Source of the DNA: Streptomyces sp. HB132
GTDB lineage: Bacteria > Actinomycetota > Actinomycetes > Streptomycetales > Streptomycetaceae
Direction: 5' to 3'
Length of the DNA: 64,000 nucleotides
NCBI RefSeq assembly: GCF_016909575.1
Contig: NZ_JAFBGA010000002.1
Location: 558,001 to 622,000 of the forward strand
The stretch's first letter is position 1; every line of letters begins with the position of its first letter. The notes beneath the pieces are model-generated. The model saw only the letters and a list, made by a program, of their open reading frames with translations, did no database searches and was not told the DNA's origin. Of this stretch, positions 1 to 8,477 are shown one piece after another. The position numbers and the translations under genes were made by a program.

Positions 1-1131
1 CCAGGACTGGTAGAGCCCGGTCGCGGCGAGTACGAGCACACTGCCGAACGCCACGCGTGAGAACCGTCGTACCGCACCGCTCGTGATGTCCGGCGTCCGG
101 TACAGGGCGACCAGCAGTGCGGCGAGTCCGCCCAGCCAGCCGGCGACGGCGAGGAGGTGGAGCACGTCGACGGGCATGGCGATGCCGGGCTGTATACCCG
201 TGGAGGCGTGCTCGGCCAGGGCCCACGTACCGGCGATCCCCGTGGCGATGACCGCTCCGCCTGCGGCGAGTCCGAAGGTGAGGTCCTGCTTCTCCTTCTC
301 GTCCTCGCGCTTGGCGTACGCCCCGAAGAGGACCGCGATGAAGAGCGCGGAGGCGCCCAGGAGGAGCAGCCGGGAGACCAGCGCGGCCCCCGGCTTGGTG
401 TCGAGCACGGCCTGGAGACCGTCGAGGTCGAAGGCATCCGCGAGCTTGCCGGAGCCGGTGTAGGGGCTGCGCAGGAGCAGCATCACGAGCGTCGCAGCGG
501 TCAGCGTGATCCAGCCGCGTACGACGAGCCGTTGCAGCGGGCGCGCCCCGGCCCCGCGCTGCCAGCAGGCGAGTACGAAGGCCGACCCGCCCGCGAGCAG
601 GATGAATCCGGCGTACGCGGCGTAGCGGGCGATGCCGTAGAGCGCGCCCACGATTCCGCCGCCGGCGTCGTCCGAGGGCAGCGCCACGGTGGTTTCCGAG
701 GGGGCGCCGACGGAGAAGGTGAAGGCTCCGGAGACCGGATGGCTGTCGGCGGACACCGCCTGCCAGGCCACGGTGTACGTGCCGTCGGGCAGACCGCTGC
801 GGAGCTGGACGCCGTATCGCACGGTGCCCCCGCTCGTCAGATCACGGGGAGCGCCGTCGTCAGCCCGCTCGCCGCTCGGGTCGAGGACCCGGATGGAGTC
901 GTCGCCCATGGCGATCTGCTCGGAGAAGGTCAGCGTGACGTCCTGCGGAGCGGTGGCGACCACCGCCCCGTCCTGCGGGTCGCTCCCCGTGAGAGCGGCG
1001 TGCGCGGACGCGGGGCTCGCGCCGGCCAGCACCAGACCGAACAGCAGGCTGATCAGCGCGGCGAGGAGCGCGACCGCGGCGAGCGGCCGTCGTGTCGGGG
1101 AGGGCCCGAAGCGCGGGGCGGTGGCTGTCAT
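1..1131 (-). CDS. Copper resistance protein CopC-CopD fusion (3' end outside window)
   Basis: A CopC domain fused to a CopD membrane domain, acting in copper binding and transport at the cell envelope. The ATG at 1131 opens a signal peptide or membrane anchor ending near residue 43, so the mature protein begins at His44, the typical N-terminal copper ligand. A second candidate ligand, His131, lies in DSHPVSGAF at the end of the CopC domain. Several hydrophobic membrane segments follow from about residue 160. The gene runs off the left edge with about 376 residues visible and no stop. It is the last visible gene of a leftward operon, 13 bases after the PCu(A)C gene. Family and domain order are clear; the direction of copper movement is not. 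Confidence 0.92.
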   Translation of the reverse strand, partial: MTATAPRFGPSPTRRPLAAVALLAALISLLFGLVLAGASPASAHAALTGSDPQDGAVVATAPQDVTLTFSEQIAMGDDSIRVLDPSGERADDGAPRDLTSGGTVRYGVQLRSGLPDGTYTVAWQAVSADSHPVSGAFTFSVGAPSETTVALPSDDAGGGIVGALYGIARYAAYAGFILLAGGSAFVLACWQRGAGARPLQRLVVRGWITLTAATLVMLLLRSPYTGSGKLADAFDLDGLQAVLDTKPGAALVSRLLLLGASALFIAVLFGAYAKREDEKEKQDLTFGLAAGGAVIATGIAGTWALAEHASTGIQPGIAMPVDVLHLLAVAGWLGGLAALLVALYRTPDITSGAVRRFSRVAFGSVLVLAATGLYQSW

Positions 1132-1144
1132 GGGTGTCAGTACC

Positions 1145-1591
1145 TCACTGCTTCTTCGGGCTGTAGGTGGTCTCCTTCACGGGGATGTCGACCGTGATGG
1201 GTTCGGCTTTCTCGAAGTGCAGTTCTACGGAGACCGTCTCTCCCTGTCTGGGCCGCTTCTTCAGGTCCGTGAACATGATGTGGTTGCCGCCGCGTTCGAG
1301 GTCGAGCGCGCCGCCGGCGGGCACCTCGAACGACGTGACCATCCGCATCGTCCGGTCCTTCGTCTCGTGGATGGACACGTTGTCCGACAGGGAACTGGTC
1401 ACCGAGGTGAGCCGGTCGGTGGTGTCGCCGCTGTTCTTCACGAGCAGGAAACCGGCTGCCATGTCGCTGACGGGCTGCGGCATGAAGGCACCGGTCACCT
1501 CCAGCTGCGGCACGCTTTCCGACGTACATGCCGTCAGCGCCATGCCTGTCGTGAGGGCGAGGGCGCCCGCGATGGCCGTGCGGCGGTTCAC
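1145..1591 (-). CDS. PCu(A)C-type copper chaperone lipoprotein
   Basis: Extracytoplasmic copper(I) chaperone that in this family helps load copper into cytochrome c oxidase. The 148-residue protein starts with GTG at 1591, overlapping the stop of the Sco1 gene (GTGA), which indicates translational coupling. The lipobox LTAC puts the lipid-modified Cys at residue 22. The H-x(n)-M...H-x-M signature is present: His75, then Met82 or Met84, then His104 and Met106 in GGNHIMF. A longer in-frame reading upstream exists but would lie inside the Sco1 gene, so the coupled GTG is preferred. The Sco1 and CopCD neighbours support the role. Confidence 0.93.
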   Translation of the reverse strand: MNRRTAIAGALALTTGMALTACTSESVPQLEVTGAFMPQPVSDMAAGFLLVKNSGDTTDRLTSVTSSLSDNVSIHETKDRTMRMVTSFEVPAGGALDLERGGNHIMFTDLKKRPRQGETVSVELHFEKAEPITVDIPVKETTYSPKKQ

Positions 1592-2244
1592 GGGGTCTCC
1601 CCCTTGACGAGCTCCGGGAGGTCCTCGGTGTAGTCCTCGGCCGTGGTGTCCTCGCTGTAGAGCACGTACCCCTTGTCGGTCTTCGGGGAGAACGCGATGA
1701 CCTGGGCGCCGTGCATCGAGACGACCGTGCCGTCCTTCTCCTTCTTCGGAGGGTCGATGCCGATGCCGATCTGCCGTGCTCCCGCCTGGATGGTCGGGAA
1801 GTCGCCGGTGAGGCCGGTGAAGTCGGGATCCTGAGCCTCGAGCCAGCTGCCCAGGGACGCCGGGGTGTCCCGTTCGGGGTCCGTCGTGACGAAGACGACC
1901 TGGAGCTCGTCCTGGTCGGCCTTGGGCAGTGCCCGCTTGGCGACGGCGATGTTGCTCATGGTCAGCGGGCACACGTCGGGGCAGTTGGTGTAGCCGAAGT
2001 AGATGAGAGTCGGCTTGCCCTGGGTCTGCTCGCGCAGGTCGTACTTCTTGCCGTGTGTGTCGGTGAGGACGAGGTCGGGCTTGGTGAAGGGCTGGTCGAG
2101 CACGGTGGCCGGCTCGGACCCGGTCCCGGAGGAGACCTCGGCGACCGGATCGTCCGCCTGGTCGCCGCTGCTGCCGCAGGCCGACAGGGTCAGTGCGGCC
2201 ACGGCGGCGAACGCCGCGGCCAGCACCGTCTTCTTGCTGTGCAT
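1588..2244 (-). CDS. SCO1/SenC family copper-binding lipoprotein
   Basis: Thioredoxin-fold protein of the Sco family, which delivers copper to or reduces the CuA site of cytochrome c oxidase. It has 218 residues from ATG 2244, with the lipobox LSAC at Cys23. The copper/thiol motif TNCPDVCPL holds Cys88 and Cys92, and the distal His178 lies in VSMHGAQ; these are the family's metal ligands. It sits between the ycnI-like gene (49 bases upstream) and the PCu(A)C gene (4-base overlap). An in-frame extension upstream is Arg-rich and lies antisense to the neighbouring ycnI gene, so it was rejected. Confidence 0.94.
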   Translation of the reverse strand: MHSKKTVLAAAFAAVAALTLSACGSSGDQADDPVAEVSSGTGSEPATVLDQPFTKPDLVLTDTHGKKYDLREQTQGKPTLIYFGYTNCPDVCPLTMSNIAVAKRALPKADQDELQVVFVTTDPERDTPASLGSWLEAQDPDFTGLTGDFPTIQAGARQIGIGIDPPKKEKDGTVVSMHGAQVIAFSPKTDKGYVLYSEDTTAEDYTEDLPELVKGETP

Positions 2245-2293
2245 GGAGAGCTGATTCCTGATCTGTGGAATGCGGGTGGTGGAGTCGGTGGCG

Positions 2294-3028
2294 TCAGACG
2301 CTGCGGCGACGGCCCGCGAGGACGCCGAACGCGACCCCCGCCACACCGACGACGATGCCGACGATCCCGAGGACGCGGGCCGTGCTGTCCGTGCCGGAGG
2401 AGGAGGCGTCGTCCGACGACGCCGTCGTCTGCTTCGTCTCCGCCGCCTCGCTGTCCTTGTGATCCGGGGCGGCTGCACCGTGTGCGCCGGCCGACGGGGC
2501 GGTCAGCGCGAGCACGGGGGCAGGGCTCTCGGGCTCTTCGCCGCCCTCGGTGGGCTCCTCGATCCAGCGGACGACTTCCTTGTTGCTGTACGTCTGGAGC
2601 GCCTTGAAGACGAGCTGGTCGGCGTCCTCGGGCAGCTGGCCGACGGAGAGCGGGAACTGCTGGAAGTAGCCCGCCTCGATGCCGTCACCCTCCGCGGTCC
2701 AGGTGACCTTGGAGACGGCTTCGTTGATCTTCTTGCCGTGCACGTCGAGCGGCTCGGCCAGCTTGCTCTTGGTGACGTCGATCTTCCAGCCGGCCACCGG
2801 TTGCGGGCTGACGGACGCGAGCGGGTGGTCCGTGGGGAAGTTGACCTCGAGCTTCACGGTGGAGGCGTCGTCGCGCTCGTTGGGGACCTTGAAGTTGACG
2901 GTCGCGTAGCCACCCTTGGCGGCCTCGCCCTGCGGCTGCACGCTGACGTGCGCGGAGGCGGTACCGGCGAGCAGCAGGACGGTGGACGCGGCGACGCCGC
3001 CGGCGAGGGCGATACGGGAAACGTTCAT
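2294..3028 (-). CDS. YcnI family (DUF1775) copper-associated membrane protein
   Basis: 244 residues from ATG 3028. A signal peptide ends in GTASA, so the mature protein begins with His27, the copper ligand conserved in YcnI proteins. The DUF1775 beta-domain runs to about residue 165, followed by a Pro/Ala/Ser linker and one C-terminal membrane segment (about residues 216-238) ending in an Arg-rich tail. This layout exposes a copper-binding domain outside the membrane. A GGAG lies 11 bases before the start. An alternative start at 3052 would add eight residues and has no ribosome site. The gene belongs to the copper operon. Confidence 0.92.
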   Translation of the reverse strand: MNVSRIALAGGVAASTVLLLAGTASAHVSVQPQGEAAKGGYATVNFKVPNERDDASTVKLEVNFPTDHPLASVSPQPVAGWKIDVTKSKLAEPLDVHGKKINEAVSKVTWTAEGDGIEAGYFQQFPLSVGQLPEDADQLVFKALQTYSNKEVVRWIEEPTEGGEEPESPAPVLALTAPSAGAHGAAAPDHKDSEAAETKQTTASSDDASSSGTDSTARVLGIVGIVVGVAGVAFGVLAGRRRSV

Positions 3029-3132
3029 GGCAGGGATCACTCCACAGGTCATGAGGGAAAGGTGGTCCGGCGCGCGGAGGCACGTCGGCATCACGACCAC
3101 CTCGTCACCGTGTTCCCGGCGGAGGGGTCGCG

Positions 3133-3966
3133 TCAGGCTGCGCGTACGTATACGGGCGGCGGCCCGCGCCTGATCACCATGTGCTGCAGAGGGTCCCCGG
3201 CGGCCGGAGCGGGAGCGTCGACGGCGCTGCGGAGAGGACGCGGCCCGGTCGTGGGCCGCCCCGGAAGGCCCGCACGCAGGGCGCGTACGAGTGCCATCGC
3301 GGCACGCAGTGCGCGCAGCCTGGCCACGGCCGCGAGCCGGAGGCCGCCCTGCGCCGAGATCCTGGCGAGCCGGAACAGCGCGATCTCGCCCCGGCGAAGC
3401 AGCCAGCCGGTGACGAGTGCGGCCAGCAGGTGCCCCAGGAACATGGGCAGGCTGGGCAGGCCGGACATCATCGTGGCCAGCGCCGTCGGGTCCGCGCCGG
3501 AGGCGACGTCCGGAGCGGCCGTCGCGCCGGACGCGAGGTGTGTGTGTCCCTGGGCCACGGTGGCGGGGTCCAGTCCCGCGGTCGTCACGATGCGGTGCGC
3601 CTCACCGGCGCTCAGCTGCGCGGGTCCGGCACCGCACACCAGCCCGGCGGCGAAGCGGATCAGGGAGTCGTCACCCGATCCCGTCGCGGTGGCCGCGGTG
3701 TGCCGCCCGAGTCCGAAGAGGACGTGCAGGGCCAACTGCCCGCCCACGAGGGCGGCGCTGATCGGGAGGAGGGTCCGCTCACGTCCGGCGAGCGCCGCCG
3801 CGACGACGAAGACTCCGGCGAAGCCGGCCAGCAGGGTCCACCAGGGCACACCCGCGCCGGCGGCAAGGCCATGCCCGGCGGCTGCGAGCACGACGCAGAC
3901 CGCGGTGAACACCGCGGTCCTCAAAAGCCGCATACCGGCTCCGGCGCGTGCGACAGGCATAGACAT
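3133..3966 (-). CDS. Small polytopic membrane protein heading the copper operon
   Basis: 277 residues with about four to five hydrophobic segments: near residues 14-36, 38-60 and 65-86, and again near 180-200. A less hydrophobic middle region contains His residues in GQGHTHLASG. No enzyme motif is recognised. It is about 100 bases upstream of the ycnI-like gene on the same strand and is the first gene of the copper group, so a copper-related or envelope role is inferred from context only. The start at 3966 was taken as the most upstream one; Met12 is also possible. Confidence 0.75.
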   Translation of the reverse strand: MSMPVARAGAGMRLLRTAVFTAVCVVLAAAGHGLAAGAGVPWWTLLAGFAGVFVVAAALAGRERTLLPISAALVGGQLALHVLFGLGRHTAATATGSGDDSLIRFAAGLVCGAGPAQLSAGEAHRIVTTAGLDPATVAQGHTHLASGATAAPDVASGADPTALATMMSGLPSLPMFLGHLLAALVTGWLLRRGEIALFRLARISAQGGLRLAAVARLRALRAAMALVRALRAGLPGRPTTGPRPLRSAVDAPAPAAGDPLQHMVIRRGPPPVYVRAA

Positions 3967-4248
3967 GGCCGGGTCATCATCCCACTGTGCCCCCGGTCCC
4001 GGTACGGCAGGTCCGGAAGGTCGGCATCCGTCCCCATCAGGTGGTGATCAGGGGGTGTTGCACCTGTTCATGGCTGCTCCGAGGCCGTTGCCCGGATGCT
4101 CCGGGTACCTGTTCCGGGCCCGTCATACACCGGCGAGCGGAATATCCGCATCCGCCGAATGAGCGCTGTCACAGCGGATCCGTGCTTACGGAGCGTCCGT
4201 TGCGGCAATACGTAACGGTATGTCGAGCCGCAGCCAGGAGGCTGGAGC

Positions 4249-4836
4249 ATGAGCATGTGGTGGTCACTCCATTTGCGGCGCGAAGCCGCGAGCGTTCCGC
4301 TCGCCCGTCGTTTCCTGCTCGGCACCATGGAGACCGCGGGGGTGGACCCGGACATCTCCTACGACCTCTCCGTCGCACTCAGCGAAGCCTGTGCGAACGC
4401 CGTCGAGCACGGCGGTGCCCGACGGGACGCGGACGAGGTCCATGGCGCCGGTCCCGCCTCCGCCGGAGACGGATCGTCCGGACAAGCCTGCGGGCAGTAC
4501 CGGGTCACCGCCTATCTGGACGGCGAGAAGTGCCGTATCGAAGTCGCCGACTCGGGCCCCGGATTCTCCGCCCGGCGCACGCTTCGCACCGCCGCACCGT
4601 CATCCGTCGGGTATCCGCCGGACCCGCACCCGTCCGCCGCTCACCCGGCGGGCGATCCTTCGCACACGCGCACCGCCGCGCACCCTCCGGCCATGGCTGA
4701 GAGCGGCCGCGGGCTCTGCCTGATCGAGGAGCTCGCCGACCACGTCCACTTCGGCAACCGGCCGGGACGCGGTGCGGTGGTCAGCTTCGACAAGGTCCTG
4801 AAATGGCGGGAGGGCGCGCTGCTCATGGTGTCCTGA
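4249..4836 (+). CDS. RsbW-like ATP-binding protein (anti-sigma or serine kinase fold)
   Basis: A 195-residue HATPase_c protein of the RsbW/SpoIIAB type, which in Streptomyces often bind sigma factors or anti-anti-sigma proteins. The N-box reads SEACANAVEHGG (about residues 45-56), the G1 box reads EVADSGPGF, and the G2-like segment GRGLCLIEEL is near the C-terminus. A Pro/His-rich insert of about 40 residues separates G1 from G2 and is unusually long. The start has a strong AGGAGG ribosome site about seven bases upstream. The 3' end, including the stop codon, lies within a 17-bp terminator stem. No sigma factor gene is adjacent, so the partner is unknown. Confidence 0.88.
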   Translation: MSMWWSLHLRREAASVPLARRFLLGTMETAGVDPDISYDLSVALSEACANAVEHGGARRDADEVHGAGPASAGDGSSGQACGQYRVTAYLDGEKCRIEVADSGPGFSARRTLRTAAPSSVGYPPDPHPSAAHPAGDPSHTRTAAHPPAMAESGRGLCLIEELADHVHFGNRPGRGAVVSFDKVLKWREGALLMVS

Positions 4837-4850
4837 GCAGCGCGCCCTCC
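4809..4850. terminator. Bidirectional hairpin overlapping a stop codon
   Basis: A 17-bp perfect inverted repeat (arms 4809-4825 and 4834-4850, 8-base loop) between convergent genes. The left arm encodes the last residues of the ATP-binding protein and the right arm carries its TGA. Confidence 0.82.
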
Positions 4851-4876
4851 GGCCGCGCGTGGCGCGGTCTGCCGGG

Positions 4877-6340
4877 TCAGCCCTTGAGCCGGGCCATCCA
4901 GGCCTCGACCTCGTCGGACCGGCGCGGCAGCGCGGCGGACAGGTTCCGGTTGCCGTCCTCGGTCACGAGGATGTCGTCCTCGATACGGACGCCGATCCCC
5001 CGGTACTCCTCGGGCACGGTCAGGTCGTCGGCCTGGAAGTAGAGTCCCGGTTCGACCGTCAGGCAGACTCCCGGCTCCAGGGTGCCGTCGACGTACGACT
5101 CGGTGCGTGCGACGGCGCAGTCGTGGACGTCCATGCCGAGCATGTGACCGGTGCCGTGCAGCGTCCAGCGGCGCTGCAGGCCCAGCTCCAGGACCTTCTC
5201 CACGGACAGGTCGCCCAGCAGGCCCCACTCGACCAGCTTCTCGGCGAGCACCCGCTGCGCCGCGTCGTGGAAGTCGCGGAAGGCGGCGCCGGGCTTCACG
5301 GCCGCGATGCCCGCCTCCTGGGCCTCGTACACCGCGTCGTAGATCTTCCGCTGCAGCGGCGAGAACGTTCCGTTGATGGGAAGTGTCCGCGTCACGTCGG
5401 CGGTGTAGAGCTCGTTGGTCTCCACGCCCGCGTCGAGCAGCAGGAGCTCGCCGGAGCGGACCGCGCCGTCGTTGCGGACCCAGTGCAGCGTGGTGGCGTG
5501 CGGGCCTGCCGCGCAGATCGAGCCGTAGCCGATGTCGTTGCCGTCGACGCGTGCGCGCAGGAAGAAGGTGCCCTCGATGTAGCGCTCACTCGTGGCCTCG
5601 GCCTTGTCGAGGACCTTCACGACGTCCTCGAAGCCGCGCGCCGTGGCGTCGCAGGCCTTCTGGAGCTCGGCGACCTCGAAGGCGTCCTTGACCAGGCGGG
5701 CCTCGGAGAGGAAGACGCGCAGCTCTTCGTCGCGTTCCGCGGTGACCTTGTCGGTGAGAGCGGCCTCGATGCCCGCGTCGTGTCCGCGGACGTTGCGCAC
5801 AGGGCCGGTCGCCTCGGTCAGCGCGGCCGGGAGCTCGCGGACGTCCTTCGCCGGGATGCCCAGCAGCTGCTCCGCCTCGGTGAGGGAGTGGCGGCGGCCG
5901 ACCCAGAGCTCGCCCTGGCCGTCCAGCCAGAACTCGCCGTCCTCACGGTTGGAGCGGGGCAGCAGGTAGACCGTCGCCTCGTGCCCGTCGTCGGCCGGCT
6001 CGAGCACCAGGACGCTGTCCTGTGTCAGATCGCCGGTGAGGTACGCGTACTCGGTGGAGGCGCGGAAGGCGTACTCCGTGTCGTTGGAGCGGGTCTTCAG
6101 GTTGCCCGCGGGAACGACGAGCCGCTCGCCGGGGAAGCGCGCGGAGAGCGCGGCGCGGCGGGCGGCGGTGTGCGAGGCCTGGGCGATCGGCTCCAGGCCG
6201 TGCAGCTCGGTATCGGCCCAGCCTGATGCCATGTTCTCGGCGAGCTCATCGGAAATGCCCGGGTACAGGCCGTTCTTCCGCTGCTTGACCGGCTCTGCTT
6301 CTGCTGTTTCCGGGGTCTCCGGGGCGAGCTCCTCAGACAC
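4877..6340 (-). CDS. pepP: Xaa-Pro aminopeptidase (aminopeptidase P, M24B)
   Basis: Cytosolic dimetal peptidase removing an N-terminal residue next to proline. It has 487 residues from GTG 6340, with GGAGG eight bases upstream; this start gives the family's usual length. An AMP_N domain covers about residues 55-190 and the pita-bread domain the rest. The metal ligands are visible: two Asp in LLLDAGVETNELYTADVTR, His in HGTGHMLGMDVHD, Glu in LTVEPGLYF and Glu in GVRIEDDILV. An acidic N-terminal tail of about 20 residues precedes the first domain. It converges on the RsbW-like gene. Confidence 0.95.
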   Translation of the reverse strand: MSEELAPETPETAEAEPVKQRKNGLYPGISDELAENMASGWADTELHGLEPIAQASHTAARRAALSARFPGERLVVPAGNLKTRSNDTEYAFRASTEYAYLTGDLTQDSVLVLEPADDGHEATVYLLPRSNREDGEFWLDGQGELWVGRRHSLTEAEQLLGIPAKDVRELPAALTEATGPVRNVRGHDAGIEAALTDKVTAERDEELRVFLSEARLVKDAFEVAELQKACDATARGFEDVVKVLDKAEATSERYIEGTFFLRARVDGNDIGYGSICAAGPHATTLHWVRNDGAVRSGELLLLDAGVETNELYTADVTRTLPINGTFSPLQRKIYDAVYEAQEAGIAAVKPGAAFRDFHDAAQRVLAEKLVEWGLLGDLSVEKVLELGLQRRWTLHGTGHMLGMDVHDCAVARTESYVDGTLEPGVCLTVEPGLYFQADDLTVPEEYRGIGVRIEDDILVTEDGNRNLSAALPRRSDEVEAWMARLKG

Positions 6341-6458
6341 GTTATGTCCTCCTTGTACGACACTGGGCCCTCTCATCGTACGGGCGTACGGAAGGGGGCC
6401 CGGTGCGGGAAGACCCGTGACGGTTCCGACGCGGCCCGCGTCGCTGCCGTCGGCCGGC

Positions 6459-7829
6459 TCAGTCGAAGCGCGCGGCCAGCAGGGCGACGTCCTCGGCGCC
6501 GTCGCCGCGGGCCGCGCCGTCGGGCAGGACGGCCCTCAGGATGTGGTCCGCGACGGCTCCGGGGTCCTGGCGCAGGACCTTCGGTACACCGGCTGCCGCC
6601 GAGTGCAGCCGCGCGAACGCCCGGTCCGTGGTGTCTCCGGTGAGGCGCAGCAGTCCGTCGGTGTAGAACAGCACGGTCTCGCCGGGGCGGAGCGTGAACT
6701 CCACGCTCGGCGCCTCCCAGCAGGAGAGCATGCCCAGCGGGACGGAGACGGTCGTCTCCACGAATTCCGTGCGCCGCTCGCCGGTCACGAGCGGTGGGGT
6801 GTGCCCGGCACCGGCGAGCAGGATCGTGCGCCGGCCGGGCTCGCAGTACGCGAAGAGAGCGGTCGCCGCGCCGGCCGGTTCGGTCAGCCTCAGCAGCAGT
6901 TCGAGATCGGAGAGCACGGCGACGGGGTCCTCTCCCTCCATCACGGCGTAGGCGCGCAGACCGGCGCGGAGCCGGCCCGTCGCGGCAAGGGCGGCGGGTC
7001 CGGAGCCGCCGACCGAGCCGACGGCCAGGCCGAGCGCGTCGTCGGGCAGGGCCAGCGCGTCGTACCAGTCACCGCCGCCGGCGGGCCCGGCCCGGCGCCG
7101 GGCCGCCAGCCGCACTCCCGGGATCCTGGGCAGTCGGTCGGGGAGGAGTTCCTCGGCGATGGCCGCGGCCTCCGACCTGGCGCGTTCCAGCTCGCGCAGG
7201 CGGGCCAGGTGCTCGGCGGCGTAGCGGGCGTACACCCCGACGAGATGGCACTGGCGTTCCAGCGGTTCGGCCGGTTCGTCGTACAGCCAGACGGCCACCC
7301 CCAGCCGGCCTGCGCTTTCGGTGGCGAGGGGCTGTGCGTAGCTCGCGGCGTATCCGAGCCGGGCGGCGACCTCGCGGCAGCGGGGGTCCAGGCCGGTGTT
7401 GCCGAGGATGTCGGGGCTGGCCCGGGGGCTGTCGGAATCCGGAAAGCCGTCCAGGAAACGGCCGTACGCGGTCGCGCTGCGGGGCACCGTCTCGATGTGG
7501 CCCAGCTCGGCGTGGGCGAGGCCGAGCCCGATCGTGCGGGATGGCCCGCCGCCGTCGGCAGGTTCGAGGACGAGGAGCCCCCGTCCGGCTCCGACCAGGG
7601 CCGCCCCGGCGCCCAGGAGTTCGCGAAGGGCGCTGTCCAGGGTGCTGGTCGCGGCCAGCCGTTCGGTGAGTTCGTGGAGCGTGGTGAGGTCGGAGACCCA
7701 GCCGGCCAGCCGGTCCTGGATGAAGGCTCCCGGCGCGAAGGGAGGGCCGTCCGCAGGCGCTGCAGTGTGCGTTGAAACAGGAACCATGGGATCGATTCCA
7801 GCCACTTTCGGAGGGTGGGGGGCGCTCAT
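6459..7829 (-). CDS. GAF domain PP2C/SpoIIE serine phosphatase
   Basis: 456 residues from ATG 7829. A GAF-like sensor region covers about residues 50-190, followed by a short helical linker and a C-terminal SpoIIE phosphatase domain with the metal-binding motif GGGDWYDAL and later LLFYTDGLLRLTGD-like sequence. Such proteins dephosphorylate anti-anti-sigma factors in partner-switching cascades. The start is uncertain: ATG 7787 (42 bases in) has a weak GGAAT site and ATG 7883 is also open. A tandem 15-bp repeat lies upstream at 7911-7941. The RsbW-like gene at 4249 is a possible pathway neighbour but is not co-transcribed. Confidence 0.88.
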   Translation of the reverse strand: MSAPHPPKVAGIDPMVPVSTHTAAPADGPPFAPGAFIQDRLAGWVSDLTTLHELTERLAATSTLDSALRELLGAGAALVGAGRGLLVLEPADGGGPSRTIGLGLAHAELGHIETVPRSATAYGRFLDGFPDSDSPRASPDILGNTGLDPRCREVAARLGYAASYAQPLATESAGRLGVAVWLYDEPAEPLERQCHLVGVYARYAAEHLARLRELERARSEAAAIAEELLPDRLPRIPGVRLAARRRAGPAGGGDWYDALALPDDALGLAVGSVGGSGPAALAATGRLRAGLRAYAVMEGEDPVAVLSDLELLLRLTEPAGAATALFAYCEPGRRTILLAGAGHTPPLVTGERRTEFVETTVSVPLGMLSCWEAPSVEFTLRPGETVLFYTDGLLRLTGDTTDRAFARLHSAAAGVPKVLRQDPGAVADHILRAVLPDGAARGDGAEDVALLAARFD

Positions 7830-7910
7830 GGCAGTCGGCTTACCGACAGGTGCGTTGTGTCGAATAGCATCGCAAACCCCCATGTCGTTCCGCGCCGCTA
7901 TCGGTGCAAC

Positions 7911-7941
7911 CACATGTACACGCACCCACATGTACACGCAC
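7911..7941. repeat. Two tandem copies of a 15-bp repeat with ACATGT core
   Basis: CACATGTACACGCAC occurs at 7911-7925 and again at 7927-7941, a 16-base period. Each copy contains the palindrome ACATGT or TGTACA. It lies 28-80 bases upstream of the possible phosphatase starts, so it may be an operator. Confidence 0.75.
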
Positions 7942-8273
7942 AACTGAGGTCATGTCCAGTATTGTCCTCACGGTATTTATGGTGTCCATGAGGCAGTTAA
8001 CTTGGCCGGAAAATGCACCCCCGGGCCGCATTTTGCGGTCGACTGGGTGCGCTCGACAGGGGGCGCCCTCGGGGTGAAATGCCGGAGGGAGCGTCATCCC
8101 GGGCATGCTGGGTACGTAATCGTGGATGACCGGGGGCGGTTGTGATCGCCCCGGAACCCGACAGCGAGCCCGGGCGTCCTCACTGGTGACGGACGCCCGC
8201 CCACCCCCGAGTTGCGGGGTTGCACAAGGGACGGCACGCGCGACGCGCACGCCGACCGCGCGATGTTTTGACT

Positions 8274-8344
8274 GAACTCGGCTCGGTTCAACACGGTTCG
8301 GCTCAGCCCCACTCTGTTCGGTTCCACTCTGCTCTGCTCGGCTC
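8274..8344. repeat. Degenerate CGGTTC/CGGCTC repeat tract
   Basis: About 70 bases built from variants of CTCGGCTC, CGGTTC and CACTCTG in irregular order, including TGAAC and GTTCA half-sites in inverted arrangement. It sits 134 bases upstream of the 225-residue gene. Function unknown. Confidence 0.6.
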
Positions 8345-8477
8345 ACGCGCGATACCGACTACCCGTCCGTACCGCAGACCTGATGAGCGAGCACGTACAG
8401 CGAAGAGACACACACGTGGCGTAACGGGTGCGTGTGTGATGTGGACCTCGGCGTTCAACGGAAAGGAACGAGCGCTC

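Larger units (their letters stand above)
7830..8477. other. Long gap between divergent genes
   Basis: About 650 bases without a convincing gene. It holds a tandem 15-bp repeat (7911-7941), a stretch of degenerate CGGTTC-like repeats (8274-8344) and, next to the downstream gene, a ribosome site. Reading frames here have no coding bias. Confidence 0.6.

Noticed and set aside
2270..4162. A 630-codon open frame on the plus strand over the copper operon
   Set aside because: It is the antisense of four well-supported genes. High GC content leaves such frames open, and the translation is Arg/Gly-rich without any domain.
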